Shown in pieces: positions 1-7,523 of a stretch of 64,000 nucleotides of DNA. Under the pieces are notes generated by a model, which was not told the DNA's origin, did no database searches, and worked only from the letters and a program-made list of their open reading frames with translations. Both the position numbers and the translations under genes were made by a program. The first letter of the stretch is position 1. Every line of letters starts with the position of its first letter. Source of the DNA: Pseudovibrio sp000156235 (GTDB lineage Bacteria > Pseudomonadota > Alphaproteobacteria > Rhizobiales > Stappiaceae); contig NZ_DS996809.1 of NCBI RefSeq assembly GCF_000156235.1, forward strand, positions 1 to 64,000, read 5' to 3'.

Positions 1-408
1 ATTAATGACAACACCAGCTGGAATGTTGTTGGCCATACATACACACCTAAAGTGCTGACTGAAAACGTGTTTATCTGGCATGCGGCCATACCGGACGAGA
101 CATTTGTGCCGCCGCATATTCATCCGACACAGGATGAGTGGATCACGGTGCTTACGGGTGAGCTTGAGGTGGAGTTTGGAGAGGCCTGCCACAAAGCCAG
201 CCCGGGAGATACGATCAGAATGCCACGCGGAATTGCGCACGGGATCTTCAACCGCTCCGGCGATGAAGCGACCTGCGTGTTCGGTGTGGCCCCTTCCCGC
301 AAGCTCTATGATCTGTTTGAGGCTTTGGACGGCGTGACAGATCCGGAAGAGCTTGTGCGCATCTCTGCCCTTCATGAAGTCGACTTCCTTCCGCCACCTG
401 CTGAATAA
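1..408 (+). CDS. Cupin-domain protein (5' end outside window)
   Basis: The frame is open from base 1, so the true start probably lies upstream; a GTG at 52 is the first start codon seen inside but has no convincing ribosome-binding site. The product carries both cupin motifs: HIHPTQDEW (HxH...E metal ligands) and a GDTIRMPRGIAH segment (second motif with its His). It is a small single-domain beta-barrel protein, likely metal-binding. It ends 11 bases before the ATG of the flavin monooxygenase gene, so the two are probably co-transcribed and may act on the same small molecule. Substrate unknown; cupins range from dioxygenases and isomerases to sensors. Confidence 0.8.
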   Translation: MNDNTSWNVVGHTYTPKVLTENVFIWHAAIPDETFVPPHIHPTQDEWITVLTGELEVEFGEACHKASPGDTIRMPRGIAHGIFNRSGDEATCVFGVAPSRKLYDLFEALDGVTDPEELVRISALHEVDFLPPPAE

Positions 409-419
409 GGGTGGCTGAC

Positions 420-1907
420 ATGGTGAAGAAGAAGAAAGTTGCTGTCATTGGCGGCGGCGTGAGCGGTCTTGCGGCTGCGAAAGCCTTTGACGAGCGTGGG
501 CACCGGGTGTTCGGGTATGAGCGCACGCATGATTTCGGTGGGGTTTGGGAGCTTTCCAGATCCTATCCGGGGGTGCAGACCCAGTCTCCAAAAGATCTGT
601 ATTGCTATACGGATCTGCCCATGCCTGATGAGTATCCGGAATGGCCTAAAGGACCGCAGGTGCATGCCTACCTGCATTCCTACGCCCGTAAGCACAAGCT
701 GCATCGGTTGTTCCAGCTGAACACCTCCGTGCTTTCCATGGACCGGCGAGAGGATGGCCAACCGGGATGGACGCTGACGCTGGATGCGGCTGGTAAGGTT
801 CGTAAGGAAGACTTTGACTTTGTTGTTATTTCAACGGGCCAGTTTTCTGAGAAGAACATCATCAGTCATCCTGGACAGGAGGCGTTTGAGGCGCAGGGCG
901 GTGCGGTGATGCACTCCTCCGACTACACAGATCCTTCCCGCGCTCAAGGCAAACGGGTGGTCGTTTTGGGTGGCTCCAAATCAGCGACTGATGTGGCGGT
1001 GAACGCAGCGCAGAATGGAGCTTCTCAGGTAACACTGGTGTATCGTGAGCCCGTGTGGCGGGTGCCCTACTTTGTGGGCGGCATCAACTTCAAGCGTTTG
1101 CTTTACATGCGGGCACAGGAGCTGCAGTTCAACAGCTGGGGCCGAAACCCGCTGCAAAAGGCTATGGCTGCGCTGGCCAAGCCGTTTATCTGGGCGAACT
1201 TCCGCGGGCTTGAGATGCTGTTGAAGCTTCAGTTGGGGCTGAAGAAGTGGGATATGGTGCCGAAGGTACCTATTGAGAAGGACATCTCCTGCTCTATTCC
1301 CATCGTTACACCCGGTCTGTTTGAGGGCTTCAAAAGCGGCAAGATCAAGCCGGTTCAGGGCACCATTGATCATTATGAGGGTGATCAGGCAGTGTTGACG
1401 ACAGGCGATAAGGTTGGCTGCGACGTGTCCGTGCTGGCCGTTGGTTGGAAACTGGGCATTCCGTATCTGGCAGAGGAGTATCGTAACAAGCTGATTGAAG
1501 ATGACGGGCAATATCGCACTTACCGTCTTTCTGTGAACCCTGACCTGCCAGAAATGGGATTTGTGGGCTTCAATTCCAGCTTCTGTACGGTTCTTTCTGC
1601 CGAGATGATCGCCAACTGGCTGGTGCGGTATGCAGATGGGCAACTGGCTAACCAACCATCCGATACGCAGATGCGTCAGAACATTGATGAGATGCTGGAC
1701 TGGCGACGGGATGATCGGCCTGCTGCGCAGGTTTATGGCGGACTGTGTTCTGCTCCGTTCCACTTCAAGCACTTTGATGAGTTACTGCAGGACATTGGAG
1801 CGGCCAAGCGCAAGCGCAGCAATCCGCTGGCTGAGCAGTTCTCTTACCCCAATGCGCAGGCCTATGGGTCTTACCTAAAGTCAGCTCCGCAGTATTTTGC
1901 GCAATAA
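420..1907 (+). CDS. FAD/NADPH-dependent flavin monooxygenase (FMO/Baeyer-Villiger-like)
   Basis: A 495-residue protein with an N-terminal FAD-binding fingerprint (VAVIGGGVSGLAAA, about residues 7-20), a second dinucleotide motif (VVLGGSKSATDVA, about residue 180) for NADPH, and between them an FMO/BVMO-like fingerprint (F-x3-G-x3-HSxxY). The family oxygenates soft nucleophiles or ketones using O2 and NADPH in the cytosol. ATG 420 is chosen over the in-frame GTG 411 because AAGGG at 407-411 is well spaced from it. The gene follows the cupin gene closely and is likely in its operon. The exact substrate cannot be read from sequence. Confidence 0.85.
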   Translation: MVKKKKVAVIGGGVSGLAAAKAFDERGHRVFGYERTHDFGGVWELSRSYPGVQTQSPKDLYCYTDLPMPDEYPEWPKGPQVHAYLHSYARKHKLHRLFQLNTSVLSMDRREDGQPGWTLTLDAAGKVRKEDFDFVVISTGQFSEKNIISHPGQEAFEAQGGAVMHSSDYTDPSRAQGKRVVVLGGSKSATDVAVNAAQNGASQVTLVYREPVWRVPYFVGGINFKRLLYMRAQELQFNSWGRNPLQKAMAALAKPFIWANFRGLEMLLKLQLGLKKWDMVPKVPIEKDISCSIPIVTPGLFEGFKSGKIKPVQGTIDHYEGDQAVLTTGDKVGCDVSVLAVGWKLGIPYLAEEYRNKLIEDDGQYRTYRLSVNPDLPEMGFVGFNSSFCTVLSAEMIANWLVRYADGQLANQPSDTQMRQNIDEMLDWRRDDRPAAQVYGGLCSAPFHFKHFDELLQDIGAAKRKRSNPLAEQFSYPNAQAYGSYLKSAPQYFAQ

Positions 1908-2209
1908 CAAGATCGTGAGAGACCGTCATCCGTTAAGCCTACAGCGGCAAATGGCTGTTTCTCACGGTTAAAGCCTAAATGGTTCTCTTGCGCCTTGTGC
2001 TTTGCGGAAGGTGCTGGAGAACCTCTTATAAACGGTGGTGGGCCGAGTTTTAATCAAACCGGCGTCAACATGACAATGCTGGCATAACCATCGTGAACTT
2101 TGTGAACACGCCACGAGACATTTTATCGATTATTTTAAAGCCCATGCAATGCGCCCCCGACATTGTTCAGAGATGAAGTCGTATGGTCATCTTTCTGAGG
2201 AGTGTGTCT
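1908..2209. other. Intergenic region with possible long-range hairpin
   Basis: About 300 bases with no credible gene. CGTGAGA at about 1914-1920 can pair with TCTCACG at about 1959-1965, enclosing a smaller ACAGC/GCTGT stem, which could be the transcript end of the monooxygenase gene. The distal half is A+T-rich and presumably holds the promoter of the gene starting at 2210; no clear -35/-10 pair could be fixed. Confidence 0.3.
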
Positions 2210-3694
2210 ATGCTGGGTGGAGCACAACAACAACCTGAGGGATCAGGAAATCAAGACGAGCTGAGCTGGGCGAAACGCGTTTTCCAGGAGCTGAGCATCA
2301 AATTTCCTGATGATGTGCAGCAGGCTGCGCAGATTCTAGCCAGCGTCCCCAAAGACGACAAGCTCACCGTTGCCGACAACAAGGCCGTTGAAGCGTCGAT
2401 TGCACAGATCGCCTCTGAAAGTAAAGCCGCTCACAAGACAGCTGACAGCCTGATCAAGAGCATCGTGACCGTGTTCACGCGCCTTGAAGGGGATGATGAG
2501 CTGAAAGGCACGTTGGATGCCATGAACGCTTATACGGGTGATAACCCGAAATATGGTGTTGTGGGACAGCTGGGTGCCGGTGGTTTCACCAAGATTGTCG
2601 ACAGTGCCAAGAAGGGCAAGGAAGACAACGATATTACGATCCGCGAAAAAGGCACCGCTTATTTCGATCTGTCCAACTCCCCTGCTTTCCGGCAGGCCAT
2701 GGAGAAAATTTACAACTCTCCTGAACTTCAGGAGAAGATGAAGGACATCATCGATATTGAGTACCTGAAGAGCTTCAAGTTCGGTCGTCCGCGGAATGCG
2801 AGATCCGACGCTGATCCAGATGAGCTGAAGCTTTACACTTATCGGAATGAGAACAAGCAGAACGCCTCTGAGCATCCAGAGCTTTATGGCGAAGTGCCCG
2901 GTTCTGAGCAAGTTGATGGACCGGTTCCGCAAAACGACGCGCTTGCCGGACAAAGCCTGACGGCCAACCAGCGCAAGTATCGTGAGCGCAGCAAAAAAGG
3001 CGGTGATGGTGCCTGGGCATCAGCTGCTGATCTTAAAGCAAACAAACGCCTGACAGAGCGCGAGGAGAACTTCGCAAGAACCAATCCGCGCAACCGTCAT
3101 GACCGTGAGGATTATCAGTTCAAGGAAGGCAAGCCTGTCAAAGGCGGCGATATGCCTGACGACAAGGTGATTGTTGAGCATCAGCCCGGCTTCTCCGTCT
3201 GGGATGTGAAAGACGGCACTGGCTTTGCCAAGGATGCCGAGATGCACAACAAGCCAACGGTGGCAGGTCCGTCCGGCACCACAGATCGCTTCCTCACAGG
3301 CATTCGCTTGCTTGGTAAGGGTGTGATGAAAGAGCTGGGTCTGGAAGGTCCGAATGCTGATAACCAGGTGAAGGAACTTGGACGCTGGCTGGCCACCGGA
3401 TATCTGGTTGGTGATGAGCACCACTCTGCCGTTGAGGTTAATCTGGGTGCTGCCAACCACGGCCTGAAGCCGCAGTGGGGTTCTGATCTTTATACAGAAC
3501 CATTCTCTGAGCCGATCAAAGGCAAAGGTTTTGAGATCTCCAGCGAAACGGTTGTCGACCAGCTTGAGACCAAGCTGGAAACTGCCGAAGACGATGCGGT
3601 GAACAGAGATGCTTATCGCTTCGATCTGGAAGGTGGCTCGAAGGGTAAAGTGATGCCGGATGGTAAGGTGCAGGCACCTAAGCCTTCCAGATAA
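2210..3694 (+). CDS. Hypothetical protein, 494 aa, cysteine-free, hydrophilic
   Basis: Not recognised. ATG 2210 is preferred to ATG 2183 because GAGGAG at 2197-2202 sits seven bases before it. The protein has no cysteine, no clear signal peptide and no membrane segment. The N-terminal 110 residues look helical; the middle (about 200-300) is charged and probably disordered (repeated K/R/E with NxR motifs). The C-terminal part holds a conspicuous block, AGPSGTTDRFLTG followed by WLATGYLVGDEHHSAVEV and NLGAANHGL, which looks like a folded domain with possible catalytic or metal-binding histidines. Lack of cysteines and modular build are compatible with a secreted effector or surface protein, but this is speculation. 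It stands alone, followed by a terminator hairpin. Confidence 0.75.
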   Translation: MLGGAQQQPEGSGNQDELSWAKRVFQELSIKFPDDVQQAAQILASVPKDDKLTVADNKAVEASIAQIASESKAAHKTADSLIKSIVTVFTRLEGDDELKGTLDAMNAYTGDNPKYGVVGQLGAGGFTKIVDSAKKGKEDNDITIREKGTAYFDLSNSPAFRQAMEKIYNSPELQEKMKDIIDIEYLKSFKFGRPRNARSDADPDELKLYTYRNENKQNASEHPELYGEVPGSEQVDGPVPQNDALAGQSLTANQRKYRERSKKGGDGAWASAADLKANKRLTEREENFARTNPRNRHDREDYQFKEGKPVKGGDMPDDKVIVEHQPGFSVWDVKDGTGFAKDAEMHNKPTVAGPSGTTDRFLTGIRLLGKGVMKELGLEGPNADNQVKELGRWLATGYLVGDEHHSAVEVNLGAANHGLKPQWGSDLYTEPFSEPIKGKGFEISSETVVDQLETKLETAEDDAVNRDAYRFDLEGGSKGKVMPDGKVQAPKPSR

Positions 3695-3766
3695 AGGCGC
3701 CTGTATCCAGAGGCTTTGTTCTATAAAACAGGCCGTTTGAGAACAGAAAATTTCATGAAAATTGGG

Positions 3767-3791
3767 CAGCCCAAACCGCGTGTTTGGGCTG
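3767..3791 (+). terminator. Terminator-like hairpin
   Basis: A perfect 10-bp stem CAGCCCAAAC / GTTTGGGCTG with a 5-base loop, followed by TTTCTG. It lies 73 bases after the stop of the 494-aa protein gene. The T tract is short, so termination may be partial. Confidence 0.55.
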
Positions 3792-3841
3792 TTTCTGCGT
3801 GGTTGCGGGGCCAATCCTTAACATCCGTTAGGAGAATTTTA

Positions 3842-3979
3842 ATGGAATCATTTCACAATGAGAACATAGGAAGAACATCGGGTGCTAAATTACTATGTCC
3901 AAGAAGTTTCAGTGGCGTCAGCTTTGGAGAAATGTCCCTGATCACAGCGTGGGTACGGGCGTTCTTAGTACTGAAATGA
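3842..3979 (+). CDS. Possible short ORF (45 aa) with strong RBS overlapping the next small gene
   Basis: ATG 3842 is preceded by TAGGAG at 3829-3834 with seven-base spacing, the best ribosome-binding site in the neighbourhood. The encoded 45-residue peptide starts MESFHNENIGRTSGAK and has no recognisable features. It overlaps the 78-aa gene at 3895 in another frame. It may be a translated leader that couples translation of that gene, or chance. Low confidence as a functional protein. Confidence 0.3.
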   Translation: MESFHNENIGRTSGAKLLCPRSFSGVSFGEMSLITAWVRAFLVLK

Positions 3980-4131
3980 GCATGCGCGTGCATCGCGAAG
4001 ATGGCGATACGCACCGTAAGCCATGGCGGTGGGAACTGCATCACAACGGTGTTGTGTGCAAAGGTGACGTCAACGACAAGGTTGAGGCCATGCAAAAAGC
4101 GCAGGACGCTTACATCGCTTACCTACGCTAA
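3895..4131 (+). CDS. Small hypothetical protein, 78 aa
   Basis: Not recognised. The peptide begins MSKKFQWRQLWRNV and ends in a helix-like stretch (DKVEAMQKAQDAYIAYLR); the middle RKPWRWELHHNGVVCKG looks like short beta strands. Size and composition match small single-domain proteins rather than noise. A TAA lies only six bases before ATG 3895, so the start is fixed; its own ribosome-binding site is weak (GGGTG ten bases upstream), while an upstream ORF in another frame has a strong one. No partner gene is evident. Confidence 0.55.
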   Translation: MSKKFQWRQLWRNVPDHSVGTGVLSTEMSMRVHREDGDTHRKPWRWELHHNGVVCKGDVNDKVEAMQKAQDAYIAYLR

Positions 4132-4160
4132 TCTTTCCTTTTTACGCTGATGCGTCTTGT

Positions 4161-4304
4161 TTCCCGAAAACCGAACCCGACTTTCGGGAAAACGCTTTAG
4201 AGCATGTTGCGCTCATTTGCGTTCACGTCTCATACTCTAACTTCTTTACTTTGAGCGAATTCTTGTCGTTTGATTAAATTCAATCAAACGGAACGCACTC
4301 TAGC
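4161..4304. repeat. Extragenic palindromic element (REP-like), copy 1
   Basis: Two nested palindromes: TTCCCGAAA (4161-4169) with TTTCGGGAA (4182-4190), followed by AACGCTTTAGAGCATG, then a 9-bp stem CGTTTGATT / AATCAAACG with a 6-base loop (4267-4290), closing with CGCACTCTA which partly mirrors the TAGAGC near 4199. The second hairpin sits just after the stop of the minus-strand EamA gene and could also serve as its terminator. A shorter relative lies at 33921-33955. Resemblance to rhizobial extragenic palindromes is my inference. Confidence 0.55.
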
Positions 4305-5178
4305 TGGTTGCTGCCGCATCTTTCGTTTGTGTTGCAACCTTTGCTCTGCTTGGGGTCTTCAGGGCGTAGACGATACTTCCCAGCACGATAACAATGCCAG
4401 TCCACTGGCGCCAGCCAAACTCTTCTCCTACTAGTAACTGACCGCAGAGCACTGCTGAGACCGGGTTGACCAGTGACAAGAAGCCGATGGTTGTTGGGTT
4501 GAGTTGGACGATACCATTGAGCCAGTTCACAGAGGCCCAGCCCATCCCTAAAATACCGATCCAGAAGAACGCCAGTGCCATGTTCAGGTCCGGTACTGGA
4601 GCTGCGCCTTCCAGCACAAGCGCGATTGGTACAGCATAAAGGCCGCCGAGGGTCACGTGCCAGCCGGTATACGTCACCATGCTGACATCCGGCCTGCCCC
4701 ACTTCCCGCTCAAATACACGCCGGTGAAGGTGCTCAAACAGGCCGCGAGTGCAGCGCCGATGCCGATCCAGTCCAGTTCCACTGCTCCCAGCAGCAACAT
4801 GCCGACGCCAAACAGGCCAATGAGCGAGGCAAACATCTGGCGTGCGACCGGCGTTTTGCCGTCGAGTATCCAGATGTAGAAGATGATCTGCAGAGGCAGC
4901 GTTGCCATGAGTGTTCCGGCCATGCCGCTTGGGAGGCGGAAGGCGGCGATGAACACGAAGAAGATCATGGATAGGTTGGTCAGGCCAATGATCATGGCCC
5001 GCTTCACCCATTGGCCTTTCAGCACTCCGGGTGCAAAGGCAAGAAGCAGCAGGCCGGCGGGTAGCAAGCGGTAGACGACCATCCAGACCGGGTCTTCTGA
5101 TGGCAGAAGCAGCGTGGTGACAGCGTAGGTGGTGCCCCAGATGGCGGGGGTGAGCGCTGTGCGCAGCTGAACGAGCAT
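4300..5178 (-). CDS. DMT-superfamily transporter (EamA family)
   Basis: A 292-residue integral membrane protein with about ten hydrophobic helices in two homologous halves, the usual size and layout of EamA/RhaT-like metabolite exporters; the second half includes the typical LNPTTIGFLSLVNPVSAVL stretch and ends in a short charged cytosolic tail. ATG 5178 has a GAGGTCGAG ribosome-binding site. It is transcribed divergently from a MarR-type regulator, with a TTGATTTCAA site 22 bases upstream of its start, so it is probably repressed by that regulator. Likely substrates are amino acids, metabolites or drugs; specificity unknown. Confidence 0.88.
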   Translation of the reverse strand: MLVQLRTALTPAIWGTTYAVTTLLLPSEDPVWMVVYRLLPAGLLLLAFAPGVLKGQWVKRAMIIGLTNLSMIFFVFIAAFRLPSGMAGTLMATLPLQIIFYIWILDGKTPVARQMFASLIGLFGVGMLLLGAVELDWIGIGAALAACLSTFTGVYLSGKWGRPDVSMVTYTGWHVTLGGLYAVPIALVLEGAAPVPDLNMALAFFWIGILGMGWASVNWLNGIVQLNPTTIGFLSLVNPVSAVLCGQLLVGEEFGWRQWTGIVIVLGSIVYALKTPSRAKVATQTKDAAATS

Positions 5179-5198
5179 AATATCTCGACCTCAATTAT

Positions 5199-5210
5199 TT
5201 TGATTTCAAA
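5199..5210. promoter_or_regulatory. Putative MarR operator proximal to the EamA gene
   Basis: TTTGATTTCAAA is a perfect inverted repeat (TTTGA-TT-TCAAA). Its core TTGATTTCAA differs by one base from the core TTGATATCAA of the second site at 5257-5268. Position just upstream of the transporter start fits repression by the adjacent MarR protein. Confidence 0.5.
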
Positions 5211-5256
5211 CTAATTCACATGATGCTTAGGATATCTACGCAGAACCGTCAAGTAT

Positions 5257-5268
5257 CTTGATATCAAG
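5257..5268. promoter_or_regulatory. Putative MarR operator proximal to marR
   Basis: CTTGATATCAAG is a perfect 12-bp palindrome, overlapped by a second one (TCAAG-TAT-CTTGA, 5249-5261). It lies 57 bases before the regulator's ATG and overlaps a plausible -35 region, with AATATA about 20 bases further as a possible -10. This is the arrangement expected for autoregulation. Confidence 0.55.
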
Positions 5269-5324
5269 TAATTCCTCTGCAATATACCTTTGTATTGCTG
5301 CAAGCCAGATTATTGAGAGTAACC

Positions 5325-5825
5325 ATGAGTGATCACGTTGCACGCGTCGTGCGCCAGTGGAAGAGCGAGTATCCTGAGGTTGATGCCAGCCCGATGTATG
5401 TGCTGGCGCGGATGATGCGGATCAACATGCAGATCAACAAGGACCTTTCGGCCAACTTTGCCAAGTTTGGTCTGGCGACGGGTGACTTTGATGTTCTGGC
5501 TACCTTGCGCCGCAGCGGCGAGCCTTATGCGCTGCGCCCGACCGAACTTACCAAATCCAGCATGCTGACGTCTGGCACCATGACCAGCCGACTGGACAAG
5601 CTGGAGAAGCTGGGTCTGGTGTGCCGCAATCCTAACCCAGAAGATCGCCGTGCGCTGATGATCCACCTGACAGACAAAGGTCGCGAGCTGGTGGAAGAAG
5701 CGGCTGCCAAGCACTTTGCGCTGGAAGCGGAGATGCTGAAGGTGCTGGACCCGCAAGACCGGGAGGCGCTGGAAGGTATTCTGGAAAGATGGAGCCACAG
5801 GCTGGAAGAAGAAGGTGCGATGTAA
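5325..5825 (+). CDS. MarR-family transcriptional regulator
   Basis: A 166-residue winged-helix protein. The recognition helix region (LRPTELTKSSMLTSGTMTSR, about residues 77-96) and the wing with the NPEDRRALMIHLTDKGRELV signature are typical MarR. ATG 5325 is preferred to an upstream TTG because the longer version adds residues not typical of the family and GAGAG precedes ATG. The gene is divergent from the EamA transporter; two near-identical palindromes in between suggest that it controls both genes and that a ligand, possibly the exported compound, relieves repression. Confidence 0.9.
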   Translation: MSDHVARVVRQWKSEYPEVDASPMYVLARMMRINMQINKDLSANFAKFGLATGDFDVLATLRRSGEPYALRPTELTKSSMLTSGTMTSRLDKLEKLGLVCRNPNPEDRRALMIHLTDKGRELVEEAAAKHFALEAEMLKVLDPQDREALEGILERWSHRLEEEGAM

Positions 5826-5950
5826 TCCCCCAGAGGGAGATCACTCCCGTCTTTGCACCTGATCGTCTCGCAGGCCCTTGATGAAAACTGGTAGAAGATT
5901 TTCGGGAGCACGTTTATAGCCCATGGCCCAGTTTGGGGGTGAGCGAAACA

Positions 5951-5977
5951 GGCAGCCATATTGATATGGAGCCGCCT
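5951..5977. terminator. Hairpin between convergent genes
   Basis: CCATA (5956-5960) pairs with TATGG (5965-5969) and GGC (5951-5953) with GCC (5971-5973), separated by a small internal loop. It lies between the ends of the marR and zinc-binding-protein genes. There is no strong T run, so function as a terminator is uncertain. Confidence 0.3.
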
Positions 5978-6007
5978 GTCTGCCTGTTATTCTTGTTATT
6001 TCAAAAC

Positions 6008-7273
6008 CTATGAGTTGCCAGAGAGGCAGGTGTTGAACGCGGAGCCCATCTGCTTCAGCAACTCTGTGTAAAGCTGCGGACCGGAGTCCAGTGTGGATCC
6101 CAGAGGATCGATCTCAGCAGAGTTTACGCCAGTGCCCTCTTTCAGAACTGCAACCATTCTTGGGTTGAACTGAGCCTCAGAGAAGACGCAGCTCACGCCC
6201 AGATTTTCCAGCTTTGCGCGCACTTCAGTCAGGCGTTTTGCACCTGGCAGCACTTCCGGGCTGACAGTCACGGAGCCAACAGCGTTGAGGTTGTAAGCCT
6301 CTTCGAAGTAGCGGTAAGCATCGTGGAACACCACGAACGGTTTGCTCTGATAGTCTTTGAGATCCGCTTTCAGAGCATCAGAAACCTTGGAAATCTCCTC
6401 AGCTTCTGCTTTTGCATTGGCTGCATACTTGGCAGCGTTTGCAGGGTCGGCCTTGGAGAGAGTTTCTTCAATCTCATGCAGCATGGCAATTGCATTGGCT
6501 GGAGACAGCCAGATATGCATGTCGAAAGCTTCTGCGCCGTGGTCATGACCTGCATGTTCAGCATGTTCCTCATGCTTTTCATGATCAGCATGTTCTTCAT
6601 GCTTCTCGTGGTCATGCTCAGCATGCTCTTCATGCTTCTCGTGGTCATGTTCAGCATGCTCTTCGTGCTTCTCATGGTCATGATCGGCATGCTCTTCATG
6701 CTTCTCATGATCGTGATCAGCGTGCTCTTCATGCGCTTCGTCGGCGTGTGCTGCATGTTCTTCCGCAGTTTCACCGGCGTGTGCTGCATGTTCTTCCGCT
6801 GTTTCACCGGCGTGTGCTGCATGCTCTTCAGCAGTTTCGCCGGCGTGTGCTGCATGCTCTTCAGCAGTTTCGCCCGCATGGTCATCGTGATCGTGACCTT
6901 CGAAGTTGCCACCTTCACGGAAGTTCAGAAGCGTCAGACCGTGGGAATCTTTCAGCGTTACGATGGTTGCATCGTTTGCAAGGTTCTCAAGCGGGGTTTC
7001 AAGGAAACTTTCCATCTGCGGGCCGACCCAGAACACGACGTCGGCATTTGCAATCTTGCGTGCTGTTGACGGACGCAAGCTGTACGTGTGCGGAGACCCT
7101 GCCCCTTCGACGACCAGATCAGGCGTGCCTACGCCTTTCATCACGCTTGCCACAAGAGAGTGGATCGGCTTGATGGACGCCACCACTTTGACCTCGGCCT
7201 GTGCCAGCGCTGGGAAGGAGACGCTTCCTGCGAGAAGGCCAAGAATACTCATTGAACTCAGGAGATGCTTCAT
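6008..7273 (-). CDS. znuA: Zinc ABC transporter periplasmic binding protein ZnuA with expanded His-rich repeat
   Basis: Cluster A-I metal-binding protein of about 421 residues, against roughly 300-330 for ordinary ZnuA. It opens with a signal peptide ending near PALAQA, has the first metal His in GSPHTYSL, the DMHIWLSP segment with the next His, VVFHDAYRYF with a third, and EIDPLG with the acidic ligand. Between the first two lies a loop of about 115 residues rich in His, Glu and Asp, including nine consecutive 11-residue repeats. Such loops in ZnuA capture zinc and hand it to the high-affinity site. ATG 7273 is preferred because Lys follows directly as in a normal signal peptide; ATG 7288 is possible, and neither has a good ribosome-binding site. 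No permease or ATPase gene lies next to it. Confidence 0.9.
   Translation of the reverse strand: MKHLLSSMSILGLLAGSVSFPALAQAEVKVVASIKPIHSLVASVMKGVGTPDLVVEGAGSPHTYSLRPSTARKIANADVVFWVGPQMESFLETPLENLANDATIVTLKDSHGLTLLNFREGGNFEGHDHDDHAGETAEEHAAHAGETAEEHAAHAGETAEEHAAHAGETAEEHAAHADEAHEEHADHDHEKHEEHADHDHEKHEEHAEHDHEKHEEHAEHDHEKHEEHADHEKHEEHAEHAGHDHGAEAFDMHIWLSPANAIAMLHEIEETLSKADPANAAKYAANAKAEAEEISKVSDALKADLKDYQSKPFVVFHDAYRYFEEAYNLNAVGSVTVSPEVLPGAKRLTEVRAKLENLGVSCVFSEAQFNPRMVAVLKEGTGVNSAEIDPLGSTLDSGPQLYTELLKQMGSAFNTCLSGNS
6584..6880 (-). repeat. Nine tandem 33-bp repeats inside znuA
   Basis: In protein terms, four copies of HAGETAEEHAA, one transitional HADEAHEEHAD, then four copies of HDHEKHEEHAD/E, all exactly 11 residues, make 297 bases. 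Further His-rich sequence flanks the array (HDHDDH before, HEKHEEHAEHAGHDHG after). The two unit types share spacing and the EEHA core, so they look like one unit that diverged and was then amplified twice. Copy number is expected to vary by slippage. Confidence 0.9.
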
Positions 7274-7290
7274 ACGTGCCACAACCATCC

Positions 7291-7326
7291 GTTATAGTAT
7301 TACATTCAAATTTGTTACTTTATAAC
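7291..7326. promoter_or_regulatory. Two tandem Zur-box-like sites upstream of znuA
   Basis: GTTATAGTATTAC (7291-7303) and GTTACTTTATAAC (7314-7326) are imperfect 13-bp palindromes resembling the A+T-rich GTTATA-N-TATAAC sites bound by alphaproteobacterial Zur. They begin 23 bases apart, about two helical turns, and lie directly upstream of znuA where repression under zinc sufficiency would be expected. The match is by eye. Confidence 0.5.
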
Positions 7327-7523
7327 GTCACATATTTTGGAGCGCAACGGGGTTTTTGGGATTTCTGCAGCCTTGGGAAAACCTGAAGATCAGATATGGG
7401 TTTATCCTTTGATCTCAAAGGCTTTGTCGGCAGATCGCGTCGTAAGCTGTTAGTTTTGCCTGATCGTACTGCCAAATTGACGATATTGCTGTTATATTGC
7501 CGCAAAAATTTGAAGGACATTGT

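Noticed and set aside
981..1772. 263-codon minus-strand frame inside the flavin monooxygenase gene
   Set aside because: Antisense shadow with no family features; the sense protein has clear cofactor motifs.
4280..5194. 304-codon minus-strand frame overlapping the EamA gene
   Set aside because: Same strand, shifted frame, Arg/His-rich noise; the 292-aa EamA frame has proper membrane helices and a ribosome-binding site.
6584..6880. Possible CRISPR array or minisatellite
   Set aside because: Repeats are contiguous, in frame and without spacers; they encode the metal loop of ZnuA.
6323..7069. Long plus-strand frames opposite znuA, with Met/Leu/Phe or His/Arg repeats
   Set aside because: They arise from the reverse complement of the 33-bp repeats of znuA and have no start signal.
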